From Burkholderia sp. Ac-20365 (GTDB lineage Bacteria; Pseudomonadota; Gammaproteobacteria; Burkholderiales; Burkholderiaceae), in the NCBI RefSeq assembly GCF_017104715.1, contig NZ_JAAGPI010000049.1, positions 1 through 59,987 on the forward strand: a DNA stretch of 59,987 nt, in the 5' to 3' direction. The notes beneath the pieces were generated by a model. That model had not been told where the DNA came from, did no database searches, and was given only the letters and a program-made list of their open reading frames with translations. This document shows, piece by piece, positions 9,727-19,351 of this stretch (positions are counted from its first letter, which is position 1; each line of letters opens with the position of its first letter). The translations under genes were made by a program, and so were the position numbers.

Positions 9727-11358
9727 TTACTTCATGCTGACGCCGTCGAAGCGCGCATAGCCGAGCGGCTCGATGCGCATGTCGACAACCTTCTTGCTGA
9801 CCGGCTGATACACCGTCGAGTGAGCGATCGGCGAGAACGGCAGTTGCTGCGCGAAGATCTGCTGCGCCTGCACATACGCCTTCGTGCGATCTGCCTGAGC
9901 CGTCGTTTCACGGCCCTTCTTCACGAGATCGTCGAACGGCTTGTAGCACCACTTCGAGAAGTTGTTGCCGTTCACCGCGTCGCAGCCGAGCAGCGTGCCG
10001 AGCCAGTTGTCCGGGTCGCCGTTGTCGCCCGTCCAGCCGATCAGCATCGTGTCGTCTTCGCCTGCGTGAGCGCGCTTGATGTACTCACCCCATTCGTACG
10101 TGACGATCTTCGCCTTCACGCCGATCTTGGCCCAGTCGGCCTGGATCATTTCGGCCATCAGCTTGCCGTTCGGGTTGTATGCGCGCTGAACCGGCATTGC
10201 CCACAGCGTGATGTCGAAACCGTTCGGGAAGCCAGCCTTGGCGAGCAGCGCCTTGGCCTTTTCCGTATCGTATGCCGGCATCTTCAGGCTCTTGTCATAC
10301 GACCATTGCGTAGGCGGCATCGGGTTCGTCGCGGCCTGGCCTGCACCTTGATAAACGGACTCGATGATCGCCTTCTTGTTGATCGCCATGTCGAGTGCCT
10401 GACGCACTTCGAGCTTGTCGACCGGCTTGTGCTGGACGTTGTACGACAGATAGCCCAGGTTGAAGCCCGGTTGCGACGGCATGTCGATGCTCGAATCGGC
10501 CTTCAGCGGCGCGATGTCGGCGGGACGCGGATAGCTCATCACCTGGCATTCGCCGGCCTTGAGCTTCTGCACGCGCACGCCGGCGTCCGGCGTGATCGAG
10601 AAGATCAGCTTCGAGATCTTGACGGTGTTCGGCTTCCAGTAGTCCGGATTGCCGTCGAAACGGATCGTCGCGTCCTTCGTGTAGCTGCGGAAGATGAACG
10701 GACCCGTGCCGACCGGCTTCTGGTTGATGTCGGCGGCATTGCCCGACTTCAGCAGCGAATCTGCATATTCAGCCGACAGAACCGACGCGTATTCCATTGC
10801 CAGATTCTGGATGAACGGCGCGTTGACTTCCTTCAGCGTGAACTTGACCGTGTACGGGTCGACCTTTTCGACCTTGTCGATCAGCTTGTCGAGACCCATG
10901 TCGGTGAAGTACGGGAACTGCACCGGGTAAGCCTTGCGGAACGGCTGGTTCGTATCCAGCATGCGCTGGAACGTGAACACGACGTCATCCGCGTTGAATT
11001 CGCGGGTCGGCTTGAACCATGACGTGGTGTGGAATTTGACGCCGTGGCGCAGATGGAACGTGTACGTCTTGCCGTCCGGCGAGACTTCCCACTTTTCTGC
11101 GAGGCCCGGCTCGACCTTCGTGCCGCCGCGTTCGAATTCGACGAGGCGGTTATAAACCGTGAACGTATTGGCCGTGAAATCCACGCCCGTGGTGTATTGC
11201 GCCGGATCAAAGCCCGCCGGACTGCCTTCCGAGCAGTACACGAGGGTTTTGTTCGGGATATCGGCGGCGTTCGCCAGTTGGGTCCCCGCCATCGATGCCG
11301 CTGCCGTCGCGACCAGCATCGTGAGCCGAGCCGCGCGCAACAGTTTGTTTTGCTTCAT
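9727..11358 (-). CDS. dppA: Periplasmic peptide-binding protein DppA-like (copy 1)
   Basis: A 543-residue SBP_bac_5 family protein. A signal peptide ends at ANA-AD (about residue 31), without a lipobox Cys, so a soluble periplasmic protein is expected. The mature start KTLVYCSEGSPAGFDPAQYTTG, the PGLAEKWEVSPDGKTYTFHLR segment and the later CDAVNGNNFSKWCYKPFDDL are typical of dipeptide-binding proteins. It heads the dppABCDF set. It is closely similar to copy 2 just upstream (11544-13184), an apparent tandem duplication. A Shine-Dalgarno GGAGG precedes the ATG. Confidence 0.94.
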   Translation of the reverse strand: MKQNKLLRAARLTMLVATAAASMAGTQLANAADIPNKTLVYCSEGSPAGFDPAQYTTGVDFTANTFTVYNRLVEFERGGTKVEPGLAEKWEVSPDGKTYTFHLRHGVKFHTTSWFKPTREFNADDVVFTFQRMLDTNQPFRKAYPVQFPYFTDMGLDKLIDKVEKVDPYTVKFTLKEVNAPFIQNLAMEYASVLSAEYADSLLKSGNAADINQKPVGTGPFIFRSYTKDATIRFDGNPDYWKPNTVKISKLIFSITPDAGVRVQKLKAGECQVMSYPRPADIAPLKADSSIDMPSQPGFNLGYLSYNVQHKPVDKLEVRQALDMAINKKAIIESVYQGAGQAATNPMPPTQWSYDKSLKMPAYDTEKAKALLAKAGFPNGFDITLWAMPVQRAYNPNGKLMAEMIQADWAKIGVKAKIVTYEWGEYIKRAHAGEDDTMLIGWTGDNGDPDNWLGTLLGCDAVNGNNFSKWCYKPFDDLVKKGRETTAQADRTKAYVQAQQIFAQQLPFSPIAHSTVYQPVSKKVVDMRIEPLGYARFDGVSMK

Positions 11359-11472
11359 GTTTCCTCCAGGATCAGCGCCGGCAAAAACCAGCGTTGCGCG
11401 ATATTACTCAGCTTTGCCAGGGGCCGCAATTGGAGGAAATTAACTTTGTTGACGATCGGAAACAGCTTCTGG

Positions 11473-11503
11473 AAGCGCTACCGCACCGGCTGCGGCAGCG
11501 CTT
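11473..11503 (-). terminator. Long hairpin between the two dppA copies
   Basis: A 13-bp stem (AAGCGCTRCCGCA arm, one G-U pair in the leftward RNA) closes a five-base loop, 41 bases after the stop of dppA copy 2. No T run follows on the leftward strand, so it may be an mRNA-stabilising 3' end or a weak terminator rather than a classical one. Confidence 0.4.
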
Positions 11504-11543
11504 TTGAACTAGAGCGAAATTAGGTGCAAATGCCGAAAGTTGC

Positions 11544-13184
<1,641 letters not shown>

Positions 13185-13406
13185 GGCGTTCTCCGCAAGG
13201 CAGCTGGGTCGAGTGCCCTTGGATCATAGTCAGCCAATAATCAGGTTCAATATGGGTTTTCACTCTGCTTTCGGGTTTTGGGTTTGGTTTTGGTTTTGGG
13301 TTTGGTTTTTGTTTTGTCTTGCGACGCTGGGGTGGTTTGCTTGTGGTTTCGCTGGCATCCGCGATGTGATGTACCCCTTCACGCGTCGCCCCTGTGCGGG
13401 GCGGCA

Positions 13407-13438
13407 CTTACTTTCTTTGCCGCCGCAAAGAAAGTAAG
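13407..13438. repeat. Long hairpin, left arm of copy A (type 1)
   Basis: Perfect 14-bp stem CTTACTTTCTTTGC with its complement and a CGCC loop. The same type 1 hairpin occurs in both arms of copy C and the left arm of copy D. It could form a cruciform in DNA or a stem in either transcript. Confidence 0.9.
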
Positions 13439-13931
13439 CAAAGAAAGCGGGCTAACACCGCCCGTTCCTGACCACCGCCTGAGGGCCCCCAACGGGTCCT
13501 CCACTTCACACGGCAACTTCCCGGTTACTGCCCGTTGCCAACGCCTCGAACAGGCGCCTCACCCACTTCAATCACCCGTAGCGCAGCTGGCAGCAGCGAA
13601 TGGTTGATGCCGCCCAGGTGGCAAACTGTGTGTAGGCCGTAGTGCTCCACGCGTCAGCGCTCTTACGACACCGATCGTGCTTTCGCCGTGCCAGTGGTTT
13701 TCAGTCCGGAGTGATGTGCGTACGCCGCGAAAGCCGACACACAGTTTGCCGCTATAGAACGTGGGAGATGCGATCGCGCTTGTGGCGACGCGGGCGTGTG
13801 AAGCGGGTGAGGCGCCCGTTCAAGGCGCTGGCAACGGGCATCGACCAGCGAGGTTGCCGTGTGGAGGGGAGGAACCGTTGGGGGCCCTCAGGCGGGAACA
13901 AGAATTAGCGGTGTTCAGCGGCTTTCTTTTG

Positions 13932-13965
13932 CCTACTTTTCTTTGCCGCGGCAAAGAAAAGTAGG
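13932..13965. repeat. Long hairpin, right arm of copy A (type 2)
   Basis: A perfect 34-bp palindrome, with arm CCTACTTTTCTTTGCC plus the central G and its complement. Compared with type 1 it has one extra T-A pair and a T-A to C-G change, both compensated on the opposite arm. The same sequence occurs in copy D (47952-47985) and copy E (59773-59806). Confidence 0.9.
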
Positions 13966-14123
13966 TGCCGCCCCGCACAGGGGCGACGCGTGAAGCGGTA
14001 AGTCACATCGCGGATGCCAGCGAAACGACAAGCAGACCAACTCAGCGTCGCAAGACAAAACCAAAAACCAAAACCAAAACAAAAACCAAAACCAAAACCA
14101 AAACCAAAACCAAAACCAAACCG

Positions 14124-14954
14124 TCAGCCCACAAGCCGCTCACAAATAGCCTTAGTAGCAGCCGAACCATTGAGGGTATAAAAATGCAGACCCGGCACTT
14201 TGGCATCGACGAGCCGTCGACAAAGATCCGTCACCACATCAAGCCCAAACGCACGAATCGACTCACGGTCATCGCCAAAACTTTCGAGCCTGCGCGCGAC
14301 CCAGCGCGGCACTTCCGCCCCGCACATTTCGGAAAAGCGCATCAACTGCGAAAAGTTCGTGATCGGCATAATCCCCGGCACGATAGGTACATCGACGCCA
14401 AGTTTCTGCGCGTCATCGACAAACCGGAAATACGCGTCAGCATTAAAGAAATACTGCGTGATCGCCGAATTGGCACCCGCCTTCACCTTGCGAGCAAAGT
14501 TCTCGAGATCGTGCTTCGGCGAACGCGACTGCGGGTGATACTCGGGATATCCCGCCACTTCAATGCGGAACCAGTCGCCAAACTCGGCGCGAATAAAACT
14601 CACCAGTTCCGACGCATAGCGCAACTCGCCGACCTCGCCCATGCCCGACGGCAAATCGCCACGCAACGCGACGATATGCCGGATGCCGTGCGAGCGGTAC
14701 TCGTTGAGTATCGCGCGCAGACTATCCTTCGACGAACCAATGCACGACAGGTGCGGCGCGGCTTCGAGGCCGTCCTTCGCCATGTCGAGCACGGTGTCGA
14801 GCGTGCCCTGCTGGGTCGAACCGCCGGCGCCGAACGTGACGGACACGAACTTGGGCTTGAGCGGCAGAAGCTGCTCGCGCGTCGCGCGCAGCTTCTCGAG
14901 CCCTTCCTGCGTCTTCGGCGGGAAAAATTCGAATGAAAGTTCGATGGGGTTCAT
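14124..14954 (-). CDS. metF: 5,10-methylenetetrahydrofolate reductase MetF
   Basis: A 276-residue FAD enzyme that reduces 5,10-methylene-THF to 5-methyl-THF for methionine synthesis. Visible motifs are FEFFPPKT (8-15, with the catalytic Glu region), TFGAGGST (40-47), ALRGDLPSG, ITQYFF, VPGIMPITN and HFYTLN near the C-terminus. Length matches bacterial MetF. It follows the holin-like gene by 18 bases and shares direction with ahcY, so one transcript under the SAH riboswitch is plausible. Its last 15 or so codons end largely in T, unlike the rest of the gene, where it runs into repeat element A. Confidence 0.96.
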   Translation of the reverse strand: MNPIELSFEFFPPKTQEGLEKLRATREQLLPLKPKFVSVTFGAGGSTQQGTLDTVLDMAKDGLEAAPHLSCIGSSKDSLRAILNEYRSHGIRHIVALRGDLPSGMGEVGELRYASELVSFIRAEFGDWFRIEVAGYPEYHPQSRSPKHDLENFARKVKAGANSAITQYFFNADAYFRFVDDAQKLGVDVPIVPGIMPITNFSQLMRFSEMCGAEVPRWVARRLESFGDDRESIRAFGLDVVTDLCRRLVDAKVPGLHFYTLNGSAATKAICERLVG

Positions 14955-14972
14955 GGTCTTGTTGGCAACCCG

Positions 14973-15326
14973 TCAGCCTATGCTGCGGTTGCCGAAGATA
15001 AGCGCGGACAACAGCCACGACACGATGCTGTACAGAATCGAGCCGAAAAACGCCGACCAGAAACCCGACACCTCGAAGCCCTTCAGCAGCGACGCGCACA
15101 GCCAGAAGCACAGCGCATTCACCACCAGAATGAAGAGCCCAAGCGTGAGTATCGTGACGGGCAAGGTCAGCAGAATCAGCACCGGCCGCAAGACGGTATT
15201 GATGAGCCCAAGCACCACCGCGACAATCAGCGCAGTGCCAAAACTGCGGATGTGAATCGACGGCACAAGGTAGGTGATGATCAAGAGCGCGAGCGCGTTG
15301 ATCAACCAGGTCAGCAATACGGTCAT
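14973..15326 (-). CDS. Phage holin family (superfamily IV) four-helix membrane protein
   Basis: A 117-residue protein of four hydrophobic helices, starting at the ATG at 15326 with AGGAG seven bases upstream; the frame to 15395 adds non-hydrophobic residues without a ribosome-binding site. The pattern LTWLINALALLIITYLVP, GLINTVLRPVLILLTLPVTI and LGLFILVVNALCFWL is that of the YvlD/phage_holin_4_2 family, short chromosomal inner-membrane proteins not linked to a phage. It lies between ahcY and metF in the same direction. Its role in the methyl cycle, if any, is unknown. Confidence 0.85.
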   Translation of the reverse strand: MTVLLTWLINALALLIITYLVPSIHIRSFGTALIVAVVLGLINTVLRPVLILLTLPVTILTLGLFILVVNALCFWLCASLLKGFEVSGFWSAFFGSILYSIVSWLLSALIFGNRSIG

Positions 15327-15424
15327 GAACAGCTCCTGTGGGCGTGAAGTCCGGATTGAACTCGAAGGGCACGCGAGAAGCATCGGCCGATGCAATGCGT
15401 CGCATCAGCCATCCGCTTCGTCCG

Positions 15425-15456
15425 ATGCAGCCGCCCGCCGAAACGCGCGGCTGCAT
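15425..15456 (-). other. Strong hairpin between ahcY and the holin-like gene
   Basis: A 10-bp perfect inverted repeat ATGCAGCCGC/GCGGCTGCAT with a 12-base loop, about 20 bases after the ahcY stop. No T run follows, so it may be an RNA 3'-end protector or processing site that separates ahcY mRNA from the downstream genes. Confidence 0.5.
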
Positions 15457-15476
15457 CCGTCATGCCGCCAGGTGAC

Positions 15477-16898
15477 TTAGTAACGGTAGTGGTTCGGCTT
15501 GAACGGACCGTTCTTGTCGACGCCGATGTAGCCAGCCTGTTCCGTCGACAGTTCCGTCAGGTTCGCGCCGATGCGCGCGAGGTGCAGGCGCGCGACCTTC
15601 TCGTCGAGCTGCTTCGGCAGAACATAAACCTTGTTCTCGTACTTCGCGCCGTCGACGAACAGTTCGATCTGCGCGAGCGTCTGGTTCGTGAACGAGTTCG
15701 ACATCACGAACGACGGGTGGCCCGTTGCGCAACCCAGGTTCACGAGGCGGCCTTCAGCCAGCAGGATCACGCGCTTGCCGTCCGGGAAAATGATGTGGTC
15801 GACTTGCGGCTTGATGTTTTCCCACTGGTACTGGCGCGTCGACGCAACGTCGATTTCCGAGTCGAAGTGGCCGATGTTGCAGACGATCGCGTTGTTGCGC
15901 ATCGCCTTCATGTGATCGTGGTTGATCACGTGGTAATTGCCCGTTGCCGTCACGAAGATGTCGGCGTGCGGCGCAGCGTATTCCATCGTCACGACGCGGT
16001 AGCCTTCCATCGCCGCCTGCAGTGCGCAGATCGGATCGATTTCCGTGACCCACACGGTGGCGCCCAGACCGCGCAGCGATTGCGCGCAGCCCTTGCCCAC
16101 GTCGCCGTAGCCTGCAACAACCGCGATCTTGCCGGCGATCATCACGTCGGTTGCGCGCTTGATACCGTCGACGAGCGACTCACGGCAGCCGTACAGGTTG
16201 TCGAACTTCGACTTCGTGACGGAGTCGTTCACGTTGATCGCGGGGAACGGCAGACGGCCTTCCTTCTCCATCTGATACAGGCGATGCACGCCCGTCGTCG
16301 TTTCTTCCGTCACGCCCTTGATGTGCGCGAGGCGCGTCGAGTACCACGTCGGATCGATCTCGAGATGCTTTTCGATCGACTTGTACAGCGCGACTTCTTC
16401 TTCGTTGGTCGGCTTCGCGATCACCGAGCGATCCTTCTCGGCCTTCGAGCCGAGAATCAGCAGCAGCGTTGCGTCGCCGCCGTCGTCGAGAATCATGTTC
16501 GCGAATTCGCCATTCGGCCATTCGAAGATGCGGTGCGAGAACTCCCAGTATTCGTCGAGCGATTCGCCCTTGAATGCGAACACGGGCGTGCCGGCCTTCG
16601 CGATCGCAGCAGCTGCGTGATCCTGCGTCGAGAAGATGTTGCACGATGCCCAGCGAACGTCAGCGCCCAGTGCCGTCAGCGTTTCGATCAGCACGCCCGT
16701 CTGGATGGTCATGTGCAGCGAGCCAGCAACGCGCGCGCCTTTCAGCGGCTGCTGCGTCTTGTACTCTTCGCGGGTTTGCATGAGACCGGGCATTTCGGTC
16801 TCGGCGATGGTGAGTTCCTTGCGGCCCCAGTCGGCCAGCGACAGGTCGGCAACAACGAAATCTTGAGAATTTTGGGAATCCATAACTGCGGCGTTCAT
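15477..16898 (-). CDS. ahcY: S-adenosylhomocysteine hydrolase (adenosylhomocysteinase)
   Basis: A 473-residue NAD-dependent enzyme that splits S-adenosylhomocysteine to adenosine and homocysteine. The ATG at 16898 has AGGAGG upstream; an open frame back to 17030 overlaps the riboswitch and is not coding. The dinucleotide-binding GYGDVGKG (around residue 255) and the C-terminal PFKPNHYRY tail, which inserts into the neighbouring subunit in this family, are intact. The about 40-residue insertion usual in bacterial AhcY accounts for the length. It is preceded by an SAH riboswitch, so high substrate should raise its expression. Confidence 0.98.
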   Translation of the reverse strand: MNAAVMDSQNSQDFVVADLSLADWGRKELTIAETEMPGLMQTREEYKTQQPLKGARVAGSLHMTIQTGVLIETLTALGADVRWASCNIFSTQDHAAAAIAKAGTPVFAFKGESLDEYWEFSHRIFEWPNGEFANMILDDGGDATLLLILGSKAEKDRSVIAKPTNEEEVALYKSIEKHLEIDPTWYSTRLAHIKGVTEETTTGVHRLYQMEKEGRLPFPAINVNDSVTKSKFDNLYGCRESLVDGIKRATDVMIAGKIAVVAGYGDVGKGCAQSLRGLGATVWVTEIDPICALQAAMEGYRVVTMEYAAPHADIFVTATGNYHVINHDHMKAMRNNAIVCNIGHFDSEIDVASTRQYQWENIKPQVDHIIFPDGKRVILLAEGRLVNLGCATGHPSFVMSNSFTNQTLAQIELFVDGAKYENKVYVLPKQLDEKVARLHLARIGANLTELSTEQAGYIGVDKNGPFKPNHYRY

Positions 16899-16932
16899 CA
16901 CGCCCTCCTTTCTAAAAATGACTAGAAATTTG

Positions 16933-17042
16933 ACGTGAGCGCCGTTCGATGCGGTTGGTTTGTAGGCGCGGCGCGCGTCCAATCCTTCCGATTGAAAGCC
17001 TTCGAGCCTGGCGGGCCGAGCCCGTCGCAACGCTCCTCGAAG
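16933..17042 (-). promoter_or_regulatory. SAH riboswitch upstream of ahcY
   Basis: Read leftward, the leader begins TTCGAGGAGCGTTGCGACGG, then has GCCAGGCTCGAAGG and closes with AACGGCGCTCACGT. These are the conserved blocks of the SAH riboswitch: GAGCGTTG pairs with CGGCGCTC to form the first helix, and the CCAGGCTCG block pairs back to the CGAG at the 5' end as the pseudoknot-like helix. It lies just before the ahcY start, where this riboswitch acts as an ON switch in response to S-adenosylhomocysteine. Recognised by eye; a covariance-model search would confirm it. Confidence 0.87.
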
Positions 17043-17052
17043 ACGAACGGCG

Positions 17053-17058
17053 ATTGTA
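17053..17058 (-). promoter_or_regulatory. Probable -10 box of the ahcY promoter
   Basis: Leftward TACAAT lies about 11 bases before the first conserved base of the SAH riboswitch, so transcription would start right at the aptamer. No good -35 is visible at the expected distance. It sits in the 51 bases between the glycosyltransferase stop and the riboswitch. Confidence 0.55.
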
Positions 17059-17093
17059 GCAAAACGAGATGGCTTGCGGTGTGACGAATCAGG

Positions 17094-17903
17094 CTATGCC
17101 GATTGATTCTGCGCGGATTCTGCGTTTGAACTCGCGGTCAGATGTGGCGCCAGTTCCGCGTTGCGCAATTCGCTGATCGCGGCATAAGCGTCGCGCACGT
17201 AGCGCCACGATGCGTCTCTGGTGGATGAAACGAGTTCGCCGCTTGCGTGCTGCATGCCAAGAGAAATGCGGAAATAGCGTTCGGCATGGATGTTCGGGTG
17301 ATAGTGCATGCGCACGCGCTTGCAATCGTCGAGACGCAAGTTGCCGAAGATGTTCAGCAGCGCGAGCGACAACGCGCCGTCTTCGCCGCCGTGGCGACGG
17401 AATACATCGTCGAGCGGAAAGCCGCCTAGCGCGGCATACACGGAGCGGCGAATCACGAGACTGCTCGGTACGGTATTGCTCAGTATCGCCGCGTGTTTTT
17501 CGAATTCGGAATGACGCGTGATCTCTGCCGGAAAGCCGCAATAGTCGACGTCGAGGCGGATCGACGGCTGGCCGGGATGGGTTTGCAGGAAGGCGGCTGC
17601 CGCAGCGAGCGCGCCCGGCAGGTACTCGTCGTCTGCATCGATGAAGGCGAGCAGCGGGTGCCGCGCGTGCATCGCGCCCCAGTTCCGCGCGCGCGCCGCG
17701 CCGCCGTTTTGCGGCATGCGCAGCAGTTCGATCTGTGGATAGTGCTGCGCGTATCGCGTGGCGATATCCGCCGAAGCATCGCGTGAACCGTCGTCGATCA
17801 CGATGATCTGCGCGGCTTCAGGCTGCGCGACGACGCTATCGAGCGTGCGGGCGAGTGTCAGTTCGGCGTTGTAGCAGGGAATGATGACGGAGATCGAAGA
17901 CAT
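17094..17903 (-). CDS. Family 2 glycosyltransferase
   Basis: A 269-residue GT-A fold protein. The nucleotide-sugar binding start SVIIPCYN (5-12), IDDGS (36-40) and the metal-binding FIDADDEYLPG (88-98, DxD motif) are clear, followed by HGGEDGALSLALL, which resembles the catalytic ED motif. No membrane helix or signal is present, so it is cytosolic or peripheral. Neighbours (lrgB upstream, ahcY downstream) give no clue about the acceptor glycan. The last 25 residues are Ser/Asn/Gln-rich. Confidence 0.88.
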   Translation of the reverse strand: MSSISVIIPCYNAELTLARTLDSVVAQPEAAQIIVIDDGSRDASADIATRYAQHYPQIELLRMPQNGGAARARNWGAMHARHPLLAFIDADDEYLPGALAAAAAFLQTHPGQPSIRLDVDYCGFPAEITRHSEFEKHAAILSNTVPSSLVIRRSVYAALGGFPLDDVFRRHGGEDGALSLALLNIFGNLRLDDCKRVRMHYHPNIHAERYFRISLGMQHASGELVSSTRDASWRYVRDAYAAISELRNAELAPHLTASSNAESAQNQSA

Positions 17904-17999
17904 CGCGTGAGACCGGCGGCGGCATTGAAAAATTGCCGCCGATCATACGGCGCACGCGCCGCCGCTCATCTCAAATTAGGTGCGGATCTGTTCGACGCG

Positions 18000-18722
18000 T
18001 CAAAGCGGCAGTATGCCGAACAGCGGCGCCAGCAGCACCATCACGACGCCCGCGATCATCATCGTCAGGCTTGCGACGACGCCTTCTTCGCTGCCGAGTT
18101 CACGCGCTTTCGCGGTGCCGACGCCGTGCGCCGCTGCGCCGAACAGCGCACCGCGTGCAAGCCGCGTGCGCAGCGGCACGAGCGCGAGCACAAGCTCACC
18201 GAACAGCATCCCGCACACACCCGTCGCGATCACGAACAGCGCGGTCAGATCCTTTGGCGCGTGAATCTTGTCGGACACCGCGAGCGCGAACGGCGTGGAA
18301 ACCGAGCGCGTCATCAGGCTGCGTTGCAGTTCCGGCGACAGATGCAGCAGCTTCGACAGCGCCAGCGATCCGCCCACGGCCACAACGATGCCGACCGTTA
18401 CGCCGACGGTGAGCGAAATCCAGTGCTTGCGCAGCAGATCGCGGTATTCATAGATAGGCACAGCGAACGCGACGGTAGCCGGGCCGAGCAGCCACATCAG
18501 CCAGCGTGTGTCCTGGAAGTAGACGGGATAAGGAATGCGCGCGACGACGACGATCACGGCCAGCACCACGGGCACAGCCAGCAGCGGCGTCAGCCACGGC
18601 GACCTGAATCGCGCGTAGATCGCCTTCGACGCGAAATAGAGCGCCACCGTCAGCACGAAGCAGCCGGCGGCGATCAGCCGGGATGCGTCGTCGGTGAAGA
18701 GGGACGTGTAGAAGGCGCTCAT
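18000..18722 (-). CDS. lrgB: LrgB/CidB family membrane protein
   Basis: A 240-residue protein started at the ATG at 18722; the frame extending to 18911 runs antisense-like through lrgA and is rejected. About six to eight membrane helices are visible, with the family stretches LLGPATVAFAVPIYEY, SLMTRSVSTPFALAVSD and HGVGTAKARELGSEEG. LrgB with LrgA forms a holin/antiholin-like pair, also described as a pyruvate or metabolite channel in other bacteria. It follows lrgA by 23 bases and lies divergent to a LysR gene. Confidence 0.92.
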   Translation of the reverse strand: MSAFYTSLFTDDASRLIAAGCFVLTVALYFASKAIYARFRSPWLTPLLAVPVVLAVIVVVARIPYPVYFQDTRWLMWLLGPATVAFAVPIYEYRDLLRKHWISLTVGVTVGIVVAVGGSLALSKLLHLSPELQRSLMTRSVSTPFALAVSDKIHAPKDLTALFVIATGVCGMLFGELVLALVPLRTRLARGALFGAAAHGVGTAKARELGSEEGVVASLTMMIAGVVMVLLAPLFGILPL

Positions 18723-18745
18723 CGTCGGAAGGTTCCGGGCGTGAA

Positions 18746-19237
18746 TTAGAGGAAGTTGCGGCTGGCCGCACGACGCTCGACGGGCGCGCGCTGAACCATC
18801 ACACGACGCAGCGCGAGACGGCGTTCGAGACGCGCAGCCTGTTCGACGGCAAACGCGACGGCCACCATCACCATCAGCGTGCCCGCGATCACGACCAGCG
18901 CGAGGCGCCAACCGTCTTCGCGGAACAGGCCGCCGTACTGGACGGCCGCGACCGCGGCGGGAATGAAGAACAGCAGCATGTCCGACAGCAGCCAGTCGGC
19001 GCCGGCCTTCACCCAGCGCGGCGCGACGCCGCCGCAGAACAGCAGCGCGAGCAGCGCGACGAGACCGACCACGCCACCCGGCACGGGCAAACCGAAACGA
19101 CGCACGACGAAATCAGCGGCGAACCAGACTCCGGCGATGCCGGCACTCTGCACGGCAATCCGGCCGATCTTCGCGACGGGCGACGTCGCATCGAGGCGGA
19201 CAGAAGCGGCAAGACGGGCGATCAGCGGGGAGATCAT
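18746..19237 (-). CDS. lrgA: LrgA/CidA family holin-like protein
   Basis: A 163-residue protein with four hydrophobic helices. The stretch GLPVPGGVVGLVALLALLFCGGV and the following WLLSDMLLFFIPAAVAAVQY are the LrgA signature (GxxxPGxxxGM/L and LLxxxxLFFVPxxVG). A charged 40-residue C-terminal tail rich in Arg follows the last helix, longer than usual for LrgA. AGGG precedes the ATG. It is the first gene of a two-gene operon with lrgB and faces a LysR-type regulator across a 114-base gap. Confidence 0.9.
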   Translation of the reverse strand: MISPLIARLAASVRLDATSPVAKIGRIAVQSAGIAGVWFAADFVVRRFGLPVPGGVVGLVALLALLFCGGVAPRWVKAGADWLLSDMLLFFIPAAVAAVQYGGLFREDGWRLALVVIAGTLMVMVAVAFAVEQAARLERRLALRRVMVQRAPVERRAASRNFL

Positions 19238-19320
19238 GGCAAACCCTAGGTGACTTTTGGATGAGATTCAGTATAGGGTGCAGTGCAACATAAATATAAT
19301 GACTTAGAATTATCAGAAGC

Positions 19321-19335
19321 ATTCCAAATTGGAAT
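19321..19335. promoter_or_regulatory. Palindrome in the lrgA/LysR gap, candidate LysR site
   Basis: ATTCCAAATTGGAAT is a 15-bp palindrome containing the T-N11-A pattern that LysR regulators bind. It lies 17 bases before the LysR start and about 85 bases from lrgA. A rightward TATAAT at 19295-19300 could be the -10 of the regulator gene. Binding is inferred. Confidence 0.5.
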
Positions 19336-19351
19336 TTCGAGGGCTATAGAT

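Larger units (their letters stand above)
13273..14122. repeat. Palindromic hairpin element, copy A (full length, 850 bp)
   Basis: A large imperfect inverted repeat. Outer ends carry TTTTGG-type tracts (13275-13312 and, inverted, 14057-14122). Inward of these come GTCTTGCGACGCT, a GCATCCGCG block, a CGCCCC/GGGGCG hairpin, a perfect long hairpin (13407-13438 on the left, 13932-13965 on the right), a CTAACACCG hairpin on the left arm, and a GGGCCCCCAACGGGTC block. Facing inner motifs GGCAAACTGTGTG lie at 13620 and 13738-13750 around the centre. Its right end lies one base from the metF stop codon. No transposase or credible ORF is inside. Same family as copies B-E; copies A and D share orientation. 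Confidence 0.9.

Noticed and set aside
9691..11022. Long Arg/Leu/Val-rich frame opposite dppA copy 1
   Set aside because: A high-GC antisense shadow of a clear SBP_bac_5 gene, without a ribosome-binding site or recognised domain.
13600..13760. Integron attC site or ordinary insertion sequence
   Set aside because: No integrase or transposase gene, no R/L box pair of attC type, and no flanking target duplication that can be seen by eye.
13278..14088. Several ORFs inside the repeat elements (for example 13278-13607, 13066-13407, 43104-43289, 47543-48100, 59594-59833)
   Set aside because: They follow the repeat sequence, change frame between copies, lack ribosome-binding sites and cross perfect hairpins. 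They are the same conserved nucleotide blocks read in different frames.
13273..14122. CRISPR array
   Set aside because: The repeats are nested palindromes, not short direct repeats with equal unique spacers, and no cas genes are present.
14973..15326. Prophage remnant because of the holin family name
   Set aside because: A single YvlD-like chromosomal gene with no other phage genes around it.
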